Assembly: GCA_963795055.1 (NCBI GenBank)
Contig: CAWCGJ010000037.1
Coordinates: 124,001 to 188,000, forward strand
DNA: 64,000 bases
Reading direction: 5' to 3'
Origin: JASHPR01 sp963795055
GTDB taxonomy: Bacteria; Actinomycetota; Actinomycetes; Streptosporangiales; Streptosporangiaceae
Positions within the stretch are counted from its first letter, which is position 1. Each line of letters begins with the position of its first letter. Below, piece after piece: positions 33,594 through 42,889 of the stretch. The notes below the pieces were generated by a model. It saw only the letters and a list, made by a program, of their open reading frames with translations, was not told where the DNA came from and ran no database searches. The position numbers and the translations under genes were made by a program.

Positions 33594-34712
33594 ATGGAGA
33601 AGGCGATCGTGCTGGCGGTCGCGGCGAGTTTGTGTACGGCCACGGCGTCGGTATGCCAGCGCAAGGGGGCCAGGAGCACTGAGACGGCGGGCTTTGATGT
33701 CCGGCTCGTGTTCCGCCTGGCGCGCCAGCCGGCCTGGGTGCTGGGCATCGCCAGCATGATCTTGGGGTTCGTGTTCCAGCTGACCGCTTTGCACTTCGGC
33801 GACTTGGCCTTGGTCCAGCCCATCTTGGCGGCTGAGCTGCTGTTCGTTTTCGGCTACCTGGCCGTCGCTGGGTCGCGGCGGGTGAAGCGCCGTGACTGGC
33901 TGGCCGCGGCCGCCATGTCCGCCGGCATCGGCTTGTTTCTGCGCCTGGCGTCGCCATCGGGCGGGCGGCTGCACGCGCCGGGCTCCTCGTGGTTGCTGGC
34001 CGGCCTGGTCACCGCGGGCGTCGTGTCCGCGGCCCTGGCCGTCGCCTGCGGACTGGGTAACCGTCCCGGCGCGCCCGGGTCCCGCCGGGCCGCAGTGCTC
34101 GGCGCCGCCACCGGGATCTCCTGGGGTTTCATGGCCGCGGTCATCAAGGAGCTCAGCTCACACATCGATGACGGCCTCGGCGCCATCTTCTGCACCTGGT
34201 CGCTGTACGTGCTTATCGCCGCCGGGGCGGCGACCATGCTCCTGGCCTCCCACGCGCTCGCCGCCGGGCCGCTGGCCGCCTCCCAGCCCGGATTCACCAT
34301 CCTCGACCCGTTCTCGGCCAGCCTGCTCGGGATGTTCTTGTTCGGCGAGCACATCCGGACCGGAATCACCAACCTGGCCGGCGAGACGCTGGCGCTGGGA
34401 GTGGTCATCGCCGGCGCCGCGGTCCTCAGCCGCAGCAGCCTGATTGCCGGCGAGAACCGGCATCGGCCGTGTGGGCATAAGCCCGCCGTCAGCACCGCCG
34501 TGAATCCACCGTCGGCTCCCCGCCTGCTGGCCGTGGACCCGCCCGGAACTGGCACCCGCGGAACCAGAAGGCCACAGGCGCCCAGCCCAGGCCCGGCGAC
34601 CCGCCCAGAGGTGACGCTTCCCGACCCGGCCCTTGTCACAGCCGGCCGGGCCGCAACAACCAAAGCCCACCAGGCAAATCAAAATCTTGACACCCGGCGG
34701 GCCGCGGCCTGA
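33594..34712 (+). CDS. DMT-superfamily (EamA-like) transporter
   Basis: 372 residues. About nine membrane helices occupy residues 1-285, beginning with the membrane-inserted N-terminus (AIVLAVAASLCTATASVCQRKG). The FGDLALVQPILAAELLFVFGYLAV helix and the repeat in the second half (FTILDPFSASLLGMFLFGEH) are typical of DMT/EamA proteins and related putative Mg2+/metabolite transporters. The ~85-residue Pro/Ala-rich hydrophilic tail is long for the family. Single gene; substrate unknown. Confidence 0.85.
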   Translation: MEKAIVLAVAASLCTATASVCQRKGARSTETAGFDVRLVFRLARQPAWVLGIASMILGFVFQLTALHFGDLALVQPILAAELLFVFGYLAVAGSRRVKRRDWLAAAAMSAGIGLFLRLASPSGGRLHAPGSSWLLAGLVTAGVVSAALAVACGLGNRPGAPGSRRAAVLGAATGISWGFMAAVIKELSSHIDDGLGAIFCTWSLYVLIAAGAATMLLASHALAAGPLAASQPGFTILDPFSASLLGMFLFGEHIRTGITNLAGETLALGVVIAGAAVLSRSSLIAGENRHRPCGHKPAVSTAVNPPSAPRLLAVDPPGTGTRGTRRPQAPSPGPATRPEVTLPDPALVTAGRAATTKAHQANQNLDTRRAAA

Positions 34713-34809
34713 CCGGGTGGGCGGTGCTCGCCGCCGTCCTGCTCGGCATCGCGTTCTGGATGCCCAAACGGCGGGACGCATAGCGAGTCCGACATAGCCG
34801 GTCGGCCAC

Positions 34810-35244
34810 TCAGTCGAGGCAGAACTCGTTGCCCTCGATGTCCTGCATCACGAGGCACGACTCGTTGTAGCCATCGGCAAGCAGTAGTCGCACGCGTTCC
34901 GCGCCGAGCGCGACCAGTCGTGCGCATTCGGCCTCAAGTGCGGCCAGGCGCTCTTCACCGACGAGCCCGGTGCCGACCCGCACGTCAAGATGCAACCGGT
35001 TCTTGACGACCTTGCCTTCGGGAACGCGCTGGAAGAACAGTCGCGGGCCCGCACCTGAGGGATCAATGCATGCGAACGCTGAACCCTGATGCTCAGGCGG
35101 CAGCGCGCGATCGAAATCGTCCCAAGTAGCAAACCCCTCCGGTGGCGGCGGTACGACGTACCCCAGCACCTCGCACCAGAAACGAGCGACGCGCTCAGGT
35201 TCTGCGCAGTCGAAGGTGACTTGGATCTGCTTGACCGACGCCAT
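34810..35244 (-). CDS. VOC (glyoxalase-like) family protein
   Basis: 144 residues made of two beta-alpha-beta-beta-beta modules: QIQVTFDCAEPERVARFWCE at the N-terminus and CLVMQDIEGNEFCLD at the C-terminus, with RLFFQRVPEGKVVKNRLHLD between. The ending matches the common glyoxalase_6-like group of the VOC superfamily. Metal ligands are not obvious, so catalysis is uncertain; many relatives bind or sequester small molecules. ATG start. Confidence 0.86.
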   Translation of the reverse strand: MASVKQIQVTFDCAEPERVARFWCEVLGYVVPPPPEGFATWDDFDRALPPEHQGSAFACIDPSGAGPRLFFQRVPEGKVVKNRLHLDVRVGTGLVGEERLAALEAECARLVALGAERVRLLLADGYNESCLVMQDIEGNEFCLD

Positions 35245-35517
35245 CGGTCCACCATAGAGCCGGGTCTCTCGATCTTCAGCAGGAATACCCGGGTGAAGCG
35301 GTCGGCCAGTTCCAGCCTGCGACCTGGACAGCGCTCATCGTGTCCATCGTCGACCAGCCCTGAAGGCGGCGCAAACGAGTTTGTGATCCCGCGCGGACGT
35401 AGGCAGGACCCCGAGTTCCCGGGCTCCAGCCGGGCTGGCCTGCCGGACAGCGAGCGATCCCAGCGGGAGCGAGTGCTGCGTTATGATCCGGGCACTCCGT
35501 CCCCTTGACCCAAGGCA

Positions 35518-36240
35518 GTGAGGTTCATCGTGCGCGTGTTCGATGCTAACTGGATGCAGATCGAGGAGTACCTGCAGCGTGACGACCGGGTCGTACTGCC
35601 GACGGGCTCGACTGAGCAGCACGGCTACCTCTCGCTGGGGACCGACGCGATCCTGGCCGAGCGGGTGGCGGTCGAGGCCGCCGCGCCGCTGGGCGTGCCG
35701 GTGCTCCCGGCGCTGCCGTTCGGCATGGCGCCCCACTGGGCCGCGTTCCCGGGCAGCATGAGCCTGCGCCTGTCCACCTACATCGAGGTGCTCAGGGACC
35801 TGCTCAACGGCCTGGAGTCGCAGGGCTTTCGCCGCATCGCGATCATCAACGGCCACGGCGGCAACATTCCGGTGAACGGGTTCATCCGTGAGTGGCTGAG
35901 CCAGCCGCGCCCGCACCGTGTGCAGGTGCTCTACCACAGCTGGTGCTACGGACCACGGACGACGGCGGCCGCTGACCAGTTCGACCGCGAGCAGATGCAC
36001 GCGAACTGGGGGGAGAACTTCCCCTGGAATCGGCTGCCCGGCGTCGACCTGCCGGCCGAGCCGCGGCCTGCGGTGCCCCCGGAGCTGATTACCCAGTTCG
36101 ACGCGAAGCGGATCCGGGCGGCGCTGCCCGACGGCATGATGGGCGGCGCCTACGCCCGCCCCGATGAGGACATGATGGTGATCTGGGACGCCGGGGTGGC
36201 CGAGGTCCGCGAGCTGATCGAGACTGGCTGGGTCAACTGA
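35518..36240 (+). CDS. creatininase-family amidohydrolase
   Basis: 240 residues. The metal-binding marks of the family are present: the LPTGSTEQHGYLSLGTDAIL segment (Glu, His and Asp ligands, about 29-48) and INGHGGN (about 118-124), plus a later acidic stretch. Family members cleave cyclic or linear amides such as creatinine or formamide intermediates. The GTG at 35518 has only a weak ribosome site, and a GTG at 35530 is equally possible. The stop overlaps the stop of the convergent hydrolase gene by 8 bp. Confidence 0.88.
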   Translation: MRFIVRVFDANWMQIEEYLQRDDRVVLPTGSTEQHGYLSLGTDAILAERVAVEAAAPLGVPVLPALPFGMAPHWAAFPGSMSLRLSTYIEVLRDLLNGLESQGFRRIAIINGHGGNIPVNGFIREWLSQPRPHRVQVLYHSWCYGPRTTAAADQFDREQMHANWGENFPWNRLPGVDLPAEPRPAVPPELITQFDAKRIRAALPDGMMGGAYARPDEDMMVIWDAGVAEVRELIETGWVN

Positions 36241-37078
36241 CCGGACCGGACGTCTCCTTCTCGGTGCGGGTAACCCAGTCCCTCACCATCGAGGCGAACT
36301 CTCCGGGTACCTGTTCCCAGGCGAAGTGACCAGCCGCCAAGACGGTCAGCTCGCTGCCAGGTACCCGCTCAGCCAGGTAGCGGGCGTTGGACACCGGCAC
36401 CAAAGGGTCGTCCCTGGCGCCGAAGACCCGCACCGGAACGCGGACCTCGGGCAGCACGTCACGAAGCAGCCGAAGCTGCTCAGGGTAGCTGCGTACGTAC
36501 TGTGTCGACCGCGCGAACCGGCCGTTCTCGTAGGCCGACACGTAGTCTTCCCAGACATCCGGCTCCTGGCTGTGGGAAGCCACCGGCTCGACGGTCGCGC
36601 CGATGGTAGCGCGGACGTCCTGGGCCTCGAATACCTCGATGCCCGGTGCCGCGATGATGTCCGCGAGCGTCCCTGTCACCTCCAGCGGGAAGGCTGCCGC
36701 GCCGCCGCCGACCACGAGGCTCCGGACCGCGTCCGGGCGCCTCGCGGCCAGGAACAGGGCGGCACTGGCGCCCACGTCGGGCGCGACCAGATGCGGCGTG
36801 CCGAGCCCGCGCTCAGCGATGAACCGGAGCAGGAACTCGCCCATGGCGGTGGGGGTGAACACATCGGAGCGGCCTTCGGAATGACCGAAGCCGGGCAGGT
36901 CTATCGCGACCAGGCGCGCCGTCGGTGCCAGGGCCGGCCAGACGCGCCGGAAAGCGAACAGGCTTTCCGGCCAGGGGCTGGTCAGGAGGATGATCGGGCC
37001 GTCGGCCCCGGAGTCGGCGTACCGGATCCGGAGCCCGTCGACGAGCACGGTGCCCGTCGGCAATGTAGTGGCGTTCAT
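36233..37078 (-). CDS. alpha/beta hydrolase with Asp nucleophile (dehalogenase-like)
   Basis: 281 residues. The oxyanion region reads TSPWPESLFAFRRVWP (compare H-G-x-P), then DLPGFGHSEGR. The nucleophile elbow is APDVGASAAL (about 99-108), placing Asp rather than Ser at the nucleophile, as in haloalkane dehalogenases and epoxide hydrolases. VFGARDDPLVP and AAGHFAWEQVP supply the acid and His. Last gene of the five-gene leftward operon; 23 bp follow the preceding gene. The true reaction is unknown. Confidence 0.85.
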   Translation of the reverse strand: MNATTLPTGTVLVDGLRIRYADSGADGPIILLTSPWPESLFAFRRVWPALAPTARLVAIDLPGFGHSEGRSDVFTPTAMGEFLLRFIAERGLGTPHLVAPDVGASAALFLAARRPDAVRSLVVGGGAAAFPLEVTGTLADIIAAPGIEVFEAQDVRATIGATVEPVASHSQEPDVWEDYVSAYENGRFARSTQYVRSYPEQLRLLRDVLPEVRVPVRVFGARDDPLVPVSNARYLAERVPGSELTVLAAGHFAWEQVPGEFASMVRDWVTRTEKETSGPVS

Positions 37079-37101
37079 CGTGGTGGTGTTCCTCTGCTCC
37101 C

Positions 37102-37971
37102 TCAGCTCAGGAAGTCCGTGACGTCGGCGGCGAACTCGGCGTGGTACTGGAACAGGAAGCCGTGGGCCGAGTCCGGGTAGATCTTCAGCCGCGCCTGCGG
37201 TATCAGGCCGGCCAGCAGATAGGAGTAGTGCGGCGTGATCATGGGGTCGCTGTCGCCGTTGGCGACGAATACGGGCATCTCCAGGGCCGTCAGCCGCTCC
37301 AGCGCCGAGTGGTCCGGTATGCCCCAGGCGCAGACCGCGTCGTACTGTGCCTCCCGGGTGGCCCAGGTGGTCGTCTCGTCGCGGTCTTCGGTCCGCGCGT
37401 ACATGCGGCCGAGCGCCTCTTTGCCGGCCTGCTGGCTGGCTGCGGATGCGGCGAAGAACACGCCCAGGTATTCCTCCGGGCTGGTTTGCGGGGTGCCGAT
37501 CGCGCCGATCACACTGGGTGCCCAGCCGTGCATGCCAGCCGCGCCCATGGGCGCGGACGAGGCGAGGATGAGGCGCCTGACCAGGGCTGGCCGCCGCAGC
37601 GCGACCTCCTGGGCGACGAAGCTGCCGATGGAGAACCCCAGCAGATCGACCTGGCCGAGCCCGAGCGCGCTGACGAAGGCGACGGCATCCCGGGCCATCT
37701 GCTCGACCGTGTCCGGCGTCGCTCCGGTCGAGCCGCCGACGCCCGCGTTGTCGAACGTGATGACCCGGCGGGACGGAGCGAGCGCATCGATCAGTGCGGG
37801 ATCCCAGGAATCCAGGTTGCCGCGGAAGTGCTGCAACAAGACAAGCGGGACGGTTCCCTCGTGCCCGCCGGTGTCCCGGTAGGCGTAGCTGATGCCATCT
37901 GCCGCCTGGACAGCGCTGTTCGGTAGTGCGGAGTACGGCGTGGCTTGGGTGGACTTCACGAGTGGGCTCAC
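37102..37971 (-). CDS. alpha/beta hydrolase (Ser nucleophile)
   Basis: 289 residues. LLQHFRGNLDSWDPALIDAL and FDNAGVGGS precede the nucleophile elbow LLGFSIGSFVAQ (Ser near residue 114); NGDSDPMI holds the Asp and DSAHGFLFQ the His. The group is common in actinobacteria and proteobacteria as haloperoxidase/esterase-like hydrolases. GTG start, 6 bp after the tautomerase stop, so tightly co-transcribed. Confidence 0.88.
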   Translation of the reverse strand: MSPLVKSTQATPYSALPNSAVQAADGISYAYRDTGGHEGTVPLVLLQHFRGNLDSWDPALIDALAPSRRVITFDNAGVGGSTGATPDTVEQMARDAVAFVSALGLGQVDLLGFSIGSFVAQEVALRRPALVRRLILASSAPMGAAGMHGWAPSVIGAIGTPQTSPEEYLGVFFAASAASQQAGKEALGRMYARTEDRDETTTWATREAQYDAVCAWGIPDHSALERLTALEMPVFVANGDSDPMITPHYSYLLAGLIPQARLKIYPDSAHGFLFQYHAEFAADVTDFLS

Positions 37972-37977
37972 GATCTG

Positions 37978-38424
37978 TCAATCGTTGGCCTGCTGGCCGG
38001 CCGCCAGGCTGGCCAGCTGGGCGCGGGCGGCGGCGACCAGTTCCTCGTTGGTGTTCGCGTGGCCGGCCAGGCCCCAGCCGCCGTCGGGTGCCTCGGTCAG
38101 CAGCACCCAGGTCCGGCTGGCCAGCCCGGGATCGCCGGCGGCGTCGGCGGCGATGCTGGTGAGCCGCTCGACCACGGCGAGCTGCTTGCCGCGGTCGAGC
38201 GCGCCGGAGTTGGTGAGGACCTGGATCCGCACGTAGGTGCTCTCGCCGTCGACGTTGGCCAGGTGGCCGGCGGGCAGGTCGTGGATGAAGGCGGCGGTGT
38301 TCTGCCGGAACATGGGGATGTCCGGTACCTTTTCGATGGTCATGAGCGCGGTGGCGAGGTCGGTGGCGAGCTGGCGGGGGTCGGTGAAGGTCCCGGCCGT
38401 CGCGTAGACGTCGATCATGGGCAT
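37978..38424 (-). CDS. tautomerase-superfamily protein
   Basis: 148 residues. The start Met is followed by Pro (M-P-M-I-D-V), the catalytic N-terminal proline of the 4-oxalocrotonate tautomerase superfamily once Met is removed. It is about twice the length of a 4-OT subunit, fitting the cis-CaaD/MSAD-like tandem beta-alpha-beta form, and has the later QVLTNSGALDRGKQLAVVER helix start. It may act on a keto/enol intermediate or halo-acid in a degradative pathway. Second to a DUF302 gene in the same operon. Confidence 0.82.
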   Translation of the reverse strand: MPMIDVYATAGTFTDPRQLATDLATALMTIEKVPDIPMFRQNTAAFIHDLPAGHLANVDGESTYVRIQVLTNSGALDRGKQLAVVERLTSIAADAAGDPGLASRTWVLLTEAPDGGWGLAGHANTNEELVAAARAQLASLAAGQQAND

Positions 38425-38466
38425 GACGGTGCTCTTTTCGGTTGATGGGCTGGGCCGGGCGGCGGC

Positions 38467-39000
38467 TCAGGAGGCTGTCGGTGCCGGCACCCCGGTCGCC
38501 TGGTGCAAGAGCCCGAGCACCTCCGTGTCGAGGCGCTCGGCCACCTGGGACGCGGCGGCATCCCCGTAGGGTGCGATCTGGCTGGTGACGGTGTCGTAAG
38601 CGACCCGGGTTCCGCCGTCCGGTAGCTCCTCGATGAGGATCGTGACCGGCGCGTAGGAGCCTGCATCGGGCACGTGGCGGGTCATCTGCCCCATCGTGAC
38701 CGGGTTGCCGGCGATCAGCCGGACGAGGCGGCGCCCGCCCTGGTGGGCCTGCGGGTCGAGGGCCAGCGCGGTGTCGAGCTCGAGTTGCAGGAATCGCATC
38801 AGCCCGGCGGTGCCCTGCGCCTGCCCGACCAGCGAGCTGAACTCCTCATAGGAGGTACTCGCCGCCAGCTTGGCGAACAGCGCCCCGATGTCCGGCTGGC
38901 TGATGCCGCCGAAGATGCCGTCCAAGACGTCGGAGAACGGCCGTTCGCTGGTGAGTATGTGACGGCGCACCGCCACGTCGAGCACCTGTTCGGATGCCAT
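38467..39000 (-). CDS. DUF302-domain protein
   Basis: 177 residues, start ATG at 39000 (the longer frame upstream is a shadow of the preceding hydrolase). The C-terminal half (PVTILIEELPDGGTRVAYDT, then VAERLDTEVLGLL) is a DUF302 fold, a small alpha/beta domain of unknown function often found beside redox or stress genes. The N-terminal helical part is extra. Four bases separate it from the upstream hydrolase gene. Confidence 0.8.
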   Translation of the reverse strand: MASEQVLDVAVRRHILTSERPFSDVLDGIFGGISQPDIGALFAKLAASTSYEEFSSLVGQAQGTAGLMRFLQLELDTALALDPQAHQGGRRLVRLIAGNPVTMGQMTRHVPDAGSYAPVTILIEELPDGGTRVAYDTVTSQIAPYGDAAASQVAERLDTEVLGLLHQATGVPAPTAS

Positions 39001-39004
39001 CTGT

Positions 39005-39688
39005 CTACACTCCCTTTGCGGCGGCCCGGATGACGTCGAGCACGAGGCCCGGGTTGGACAGCATGACAACGTGACTGCTGTCGGCCTCGTAGGTCTGCGC
39101 ACCCATCCGCTTGGCGGCGGCTCGCTCCAGTTCGGGCTGGACCGTGCGGTCGTTGCTGGCGACGATGTACCAGCTTGGCTTCGACCGCCAGGCGGTGCCG
39201 TCGGCCTTGGCGTTGAACAGGTTCGCGTCCGGCGGGACGTGGGTCGCCCAGACGAGCCTTTGCTCCGGCTCGGGCAGGTCGCCAGCGAAGCAGCCGACGC
39301 CTTCGGGGCGCATCCAGATCCGCCCGTCGTCGACCTCGATGTAGGAGAAGATGTCGCTGACCGGGAACTGGTCCTGCTGACTCTGTGAGGTCTCGTTCTC
39401 ATCCGGTGCGAGTGCGGCGATGTACACCAGCCCGGCGACCCGCTCGTCGGTTCCCGCCGCGGTGATGAGGGTGCCGCCATAGGAGTGGCCGACCAGGATC
39501 GCGGGGCTGGTGACCCGGCCCAGCGCGCGGCGCACGGTGGCGATGTCACCCTCGAGCGTGTCGAGGCTGTGCTGGCTGGCAATCACTTCGTGGCCCTCCG
39601 CCTGGAGAGTCGGGATCACCTTGCTGAAGCACGAACCGTCGGCCCAGATCCCGTGGGCGAAGACGATGCTTGGCTTGGCCTGCGACAT
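39005..39688 (-). CDS. alpha/beta hydrolase, EstC-like
   Basis: 227 residues. PSIVFAHGIWADGSCFSKVI, then the nucleophile elbow LVGHSYGGTL (Ser near residue 73), Asp in VASNDRTV and His in DSSHVVMLS. This is the short plant-esterase-like group (EstC/salicylate-esterase type). It is first in the leftward operon and divergent from LAL regulator 2. ATG preceded by GGGAGAGG. A family relative is encoded at 42890-43618 on the other side of the regulator. Confidence 0.9.
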   Translation of the reverse strand: MSQAKPSIVFAHGIWADGSCFSKVIPTLQAEGHEVIASQHSLDTLEGDIATVRRALGRVTSPAILVGHSYGGTLITAAGTDERVAGLVYIAALAPDENETSQSQQDQFPVSDIFSYIEVDDGRIWMRPEGVGCFAGDLPEPEQRLVWATHVPPDANLFNAKADGTAWRSKPSWYIVASNDRTVQPELERAAAKRMGAQTYEADSSHVVMLSNPGLVLDVIRAAAKGV

Positions 39689-39895
39689 GGAACCTCTCCC
39701 TTCGGTGGCGCCGGTCCGGGCGCCACCGGATCCGTCTTCATCCCTCAGCGGAGATTGTTCGCGCCGCAGATCACCACGGCATCGCTCGAACGAGCCACTT
39801 CTTTTCGACGCAGGGCGTCGATCCAGCCCAGCCCCGGTGACTCGTGGCCTGGATGCCCGAGCAGGCCGGACGTACACTCCCGACGTGAGGACCCG
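39689..39895. promoter_or_regulatory. divergent promoter region, hydrolase operon / LAL regulator 2
   Basis: Only non-coding space between the leftward five-gene operon and the regulator, so it must carry both promoters and the likely regulator site. I see no clear dyad or -35/-10 pair. Confidence 0.45.
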
Positions 39896-42709
39896 ATGGT
39901 AGGAGGCACTCGGGAGCCTCCGCTGCGTGGCCGCGGCGACGAGCTCGCCGCCATCGCCGCCCGCCTCGACGAGGTCCGATCCGGGGTCGGCTCGGTCATC
40001 ATCGTTGAAGGAAGGGCCGGGCTCGGGAAAACCCGCCTGCTGGATGCGTGCGCGTCGATGGCTGCTGAGCGCTCCTTCCGAGTCGGACGTGGAGCGACGG
40101 AGCCGCATCGCCAGGTGGTCGAGCTGGGCGCGCTCTTCGACGCGCTCTTCGACGGCGACGACCCCCTCGTCGCACGCGACGCCCTCAGCGACCATCATGC
40201 GTCTCCAGAGCAGAGGTTCTGGCTACTCCAGGACATCCAGGCTTTGATCGAGAAGGCGGCGCTCCGAGACCCCCTGCTCATCTGCCTCGATGACCTCCAC
40301 TGGGGCGGAGCCAGCTGCGCCGTAGCGATGCGGCAGCTTCCCCAGCGGCTCGCGTCCTGGCCCGTCGGCTGGGTGATGGCGTTCCGCCCGAACCAGGGCC
40401 ATCCCCAGGTGCAAAGCGCCAAGGACCAGCTGCAAGAGGCGGGCGCCGAGGTAATCCGTCTCGGCCCGCTCAGGCGCAAAGCGGTCGCAGAGATCGCCAC
40501 GGACGTTCTGGGTGCTGAGCCCGACGACGAGCTTCTGCACAAGGCCGAACTAGTCCGGGGAAACCCGTTCCTGCTCATCGAGTTCTTCCGCGGCCTCCAA
40601 GACGACGGCATCGTGACGGTCGAGTCCGGCAAAGCGAGGCTCCTCGAAGACCGCCTGCCACGGCGGGTCAGTGACAACATGCGTGGCCGGCTCCTGCGCA
40701 TGTCCCCGACCGCCGACCGCCTGGCGACGCTCGCTTCGGCTCTGGGCAGGCGATTCTCCCTTTACGACCTGGCCGAGATGAGTCGGATGCCGGTCGCCGA
40801 ACTACTGGATCCGACCAAGGAGCTTGTTCAGGCCGACATCTTCATCTCCAGCGGCGACCGGCTGGCCTTCGGACACGACCTGATCCGTGAGGCAGTGCGA
40901 GCGAGTTCCCCCCTGCCGGTTCGCCGGGCGCTCGACCGTCAGGCGGCCGACGTGCTCCTGGCCCGGGGCGCGCTCCCCGTCGAGGTGGCCCAGCAGCTTG
41001 CGGACAGCGCCGAGCCCGGCGACGAAACCGCCATCGCCACCTTGCTGCAGGCCGCCGACGCCCTCGGGACGACAGACCCCGGAACTGCTGCCGAGCTGGC
41101 CGGCCGGGCGTTGGAGCTGGCGCCGGCTCAGCATCCGCTTCGGGGGCCTCTCGTGGCCCGACGGGCCGTCTCCTTGTTCGCCGCTGGCCTCGGGGAGGAG
41201 GGGAGGCGGTTCGCTGATACCGCGCTCCGGCAGGTGCTTCCGGCCGAGGAAGAGGCACGGGTCCGGTTCAGTGTCGCCAGCATGTTCGACATCTCGCCTG
41301 ACCTGCGCGCCGACAATGCCCGCACGGCGCTGGCGCTGCCAGATCTGACGGCCGATCTACGAGCCTGGCTCTGGGCGGCACTGTTTCACAACTTGGTGGT
41401 CGCCGGCCGTACCGATGAGGCACTCGCCATCGAGGGCAAAGCTCGAGCGGCCGTGTATTCCAGCCGCAATCAGGGGGGCTGGTTCGCCTTCGAGCTCCCC
41501 GAATCGGCCGTGCATTACCAGACCTACGGCTTCGACCGGGGCCTTGAGATTCTCCAGACGGCCGAGCGCCGGGGACTCGGTGGCCAGGAGGATGCGCGAC
41601 AACGGCTCGCGCATAACTTCCGATCGTGGCTCCTGGCGGCTACGGACAGATACCGGGAGGCGCTCCACGTCATTGACGAAGGCGTTGCGGCCGCCCAGCG
41701 AGACCGGCAGAACTGGGCCCTGCGCGTGTTCGAAACCTCACGAGGGCGTCAGATGCTCCAGATGGGTCAGTTCGGCGAGGCGGCCGTCGCGTTGGAGGGA
41801 CGGTACAGCCGTGATGAGGCGCACTTGATTGTCGGCGTGCTCGAGGCTCCGTCAGTGGTGGCCCTGGGCAAGTTGAAGATTCACGCCGGCGACGAGCGCG
41901 GTGCGGCAGAGGTGGCCGAGATCGCGAAAATCATGTTGCGGACGAGCGCCCCGAGCGTTCAGTCGCACGCCGCCTGGTATCTGGCGCTGTACGCGATGTC
42001 GTTGGGCCAGGCGGACGAGGCACACGACTGGCTGTGCGCGCGTGGTCGCGACGCTCGTCTGAAACTGTTCCCGTTGTTCCCCTTCGAAATAGAAGACGAT
42101 CCCCAGTTGGTGCGGATCGCGGTCGCCGTCGGCGACGAAGAGCTCGCCCGGCGCGCCATCGAGCAAGCAGAGCGCCGCTGTGAGCTCAATCCCGGCGTCG
42201 TGTCTTTCCAGGCAGCAGTGGCGCACGCCAGGGGACTGTGGCGGAGTTCCATCGGCCAATTGGAGACAGCAGCGTCGCTGTTCGAGGCCGGCCCGCGTCC
42301 GCTGGCGACGGCATCGGCGCTGGAGGACCTCGGCCGGTTGCAGGCATGCGAAGGCGCCAGCGATGACGCGATCGCCTCGCTGGACCGGGCCCTCGCCATC
42401 GACACGCGGGCCGGGGCCAGCTGGGACGCCGCGCGGGTACGGCGCCGGCTCAGGCAGCTGGGGGTGCGGCGGCGGATCAGCGTCTCGAAGCGTCCAGCTA
42501 CCGGCTGGGAGTCTTTGACCAGTGCGGAAGCGGCCGTTGCCCGGCTGGCGTCGGAAGGTAAGACCAACCGCGAGATCGCCGAGACGTTGTTTATCTCGCC
42601 GCACACGGTGAACAGTCACCTGCGTCATATCTTCGACAAGCTCGGCGTCAACTCCCGGGTCTCCCTGACCAGAACGGCCGGGGCGCTACAGCCCGCGCAC
42701 AGCGACTGA
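39896..42709 (+). CDS. LuxR-family (LAL) ATPase transcriptional regulator 2
   Basis: 937 residues from ATG 39896; the 137 codons before it are a shadow of the hydrolase operon. Walker A GRAGLGKT (about 39-46), Walker B LLICLDDLHWGG, a long TPR-type helical region, and a C-terminal LuxR domain (TSAEAAVARLASEGKTNREI then ETLFISPHTVNSHLRHIFDK). It lies divergent to the hydrolase-tautomerase-DUF302 operon and just upstream of another hydrolase, so it probably activates one or both. Confidence 0.92.
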   Translation: MVGGTREPPLRGRGDELAAIAARLDEVRSGVGSVIIVEGRAGLGKTRLLDACASMAAERSFRVGRGATEPHRQVVELGALFDALFDGDDPLVARDALSDHHASPEQRFWLLQDIQALIEKAALRDPLLICLDDLHWGGASCAVAMRQLPQRLASWPVGWVMAFRPNQGHPQVQSAKDQLQEAGAEVIRLGPLRRKAVAEIATDVLGAEPDDELLHKAELVRGNPFLLIEFFRGLQDDGIVTVESGKARLLEDRLPRRVSDNMRGRLLRMSPTADRLATLASALGRRFSLYDLAEMSRMPVAELLDPTKELVQADIFISSGDRLAFGHDLIREAVRASSPLPVRRALDRQAADVLLARGALPVEVAQQLADSAEPGDETAIATLLQAADALGTTDPGTAAELAGRALELAPAQHPLRGPLVARRAVSLFAAGLGEEGRRFADTALRQVLPAEEEARVRFSVASMFDISPDLRADNARTALALPDLTADLRAWLWAALFHNLVVAGRTDEALAIEGKARAAVYSSRNQGGWFAFELPESAVHYQTYGFDRGLEILQTAERRGLGGQEDARQRLAHNFRSWLLAATDRYREALHVIDEGVAAAQRDRQNWALRVFETSRGRQMLQMGQFGEAAVALEGRYSRDEAHLIVGVLEAPSVVALGKLKIHAGDERGAAEVAEIAKIMLRTSAPSVQSHAAWYLALYAMSLGQADEAHDWLCARGRDARLKLFPLFPFEIEDDPQLVRIAVAVGDEELARRAIEQAERRCELNPGVVSFQAAVAHARGLWRSSIGQLETAASLFEAGPRPLATASALEDLGRLQACEGASDDAIASLDRALAIDTRAGASWDAARVRRRLRQLGVRRRISVSKRPATGWESLTSAEAAVARLASEGKTNREIAETLFISPHTVNSHLRHIFDKLGVNSRVSLTRTAGALQPAHSD

Positions 42710-42889
42710 GCCGCCACGCGCACCTGCCGCTCCTCGCCGGGACCGGCCCACCCGGGCTATCGGCACGCACCACCGGCCCCCCTGTCCGCCGGCCCTGCGG
42801 CCGCCACGAAAGAGATGGCCCGATCGAGTGATGTGGCCACGGGCCAACCGTCATCACACTCACGAGCAAACGACCCCAAAGGAGCAGGC

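Noticed and set aside
37079..37981. 582-codon frame fusing the dehalogenase-like hydrolase to an upstream segment
   Set aside because: The upstream 300 codons are an Arg/Gly-rich shadow of the Ser-hydrolase gene; the real start is ATG 37078.
39485..39895. N-terminal extension of LAL regulator 2
   Set aside because: Antisense to the EstC-like hydrolase gene; the conserved N-terminus begins at ATG 39896.
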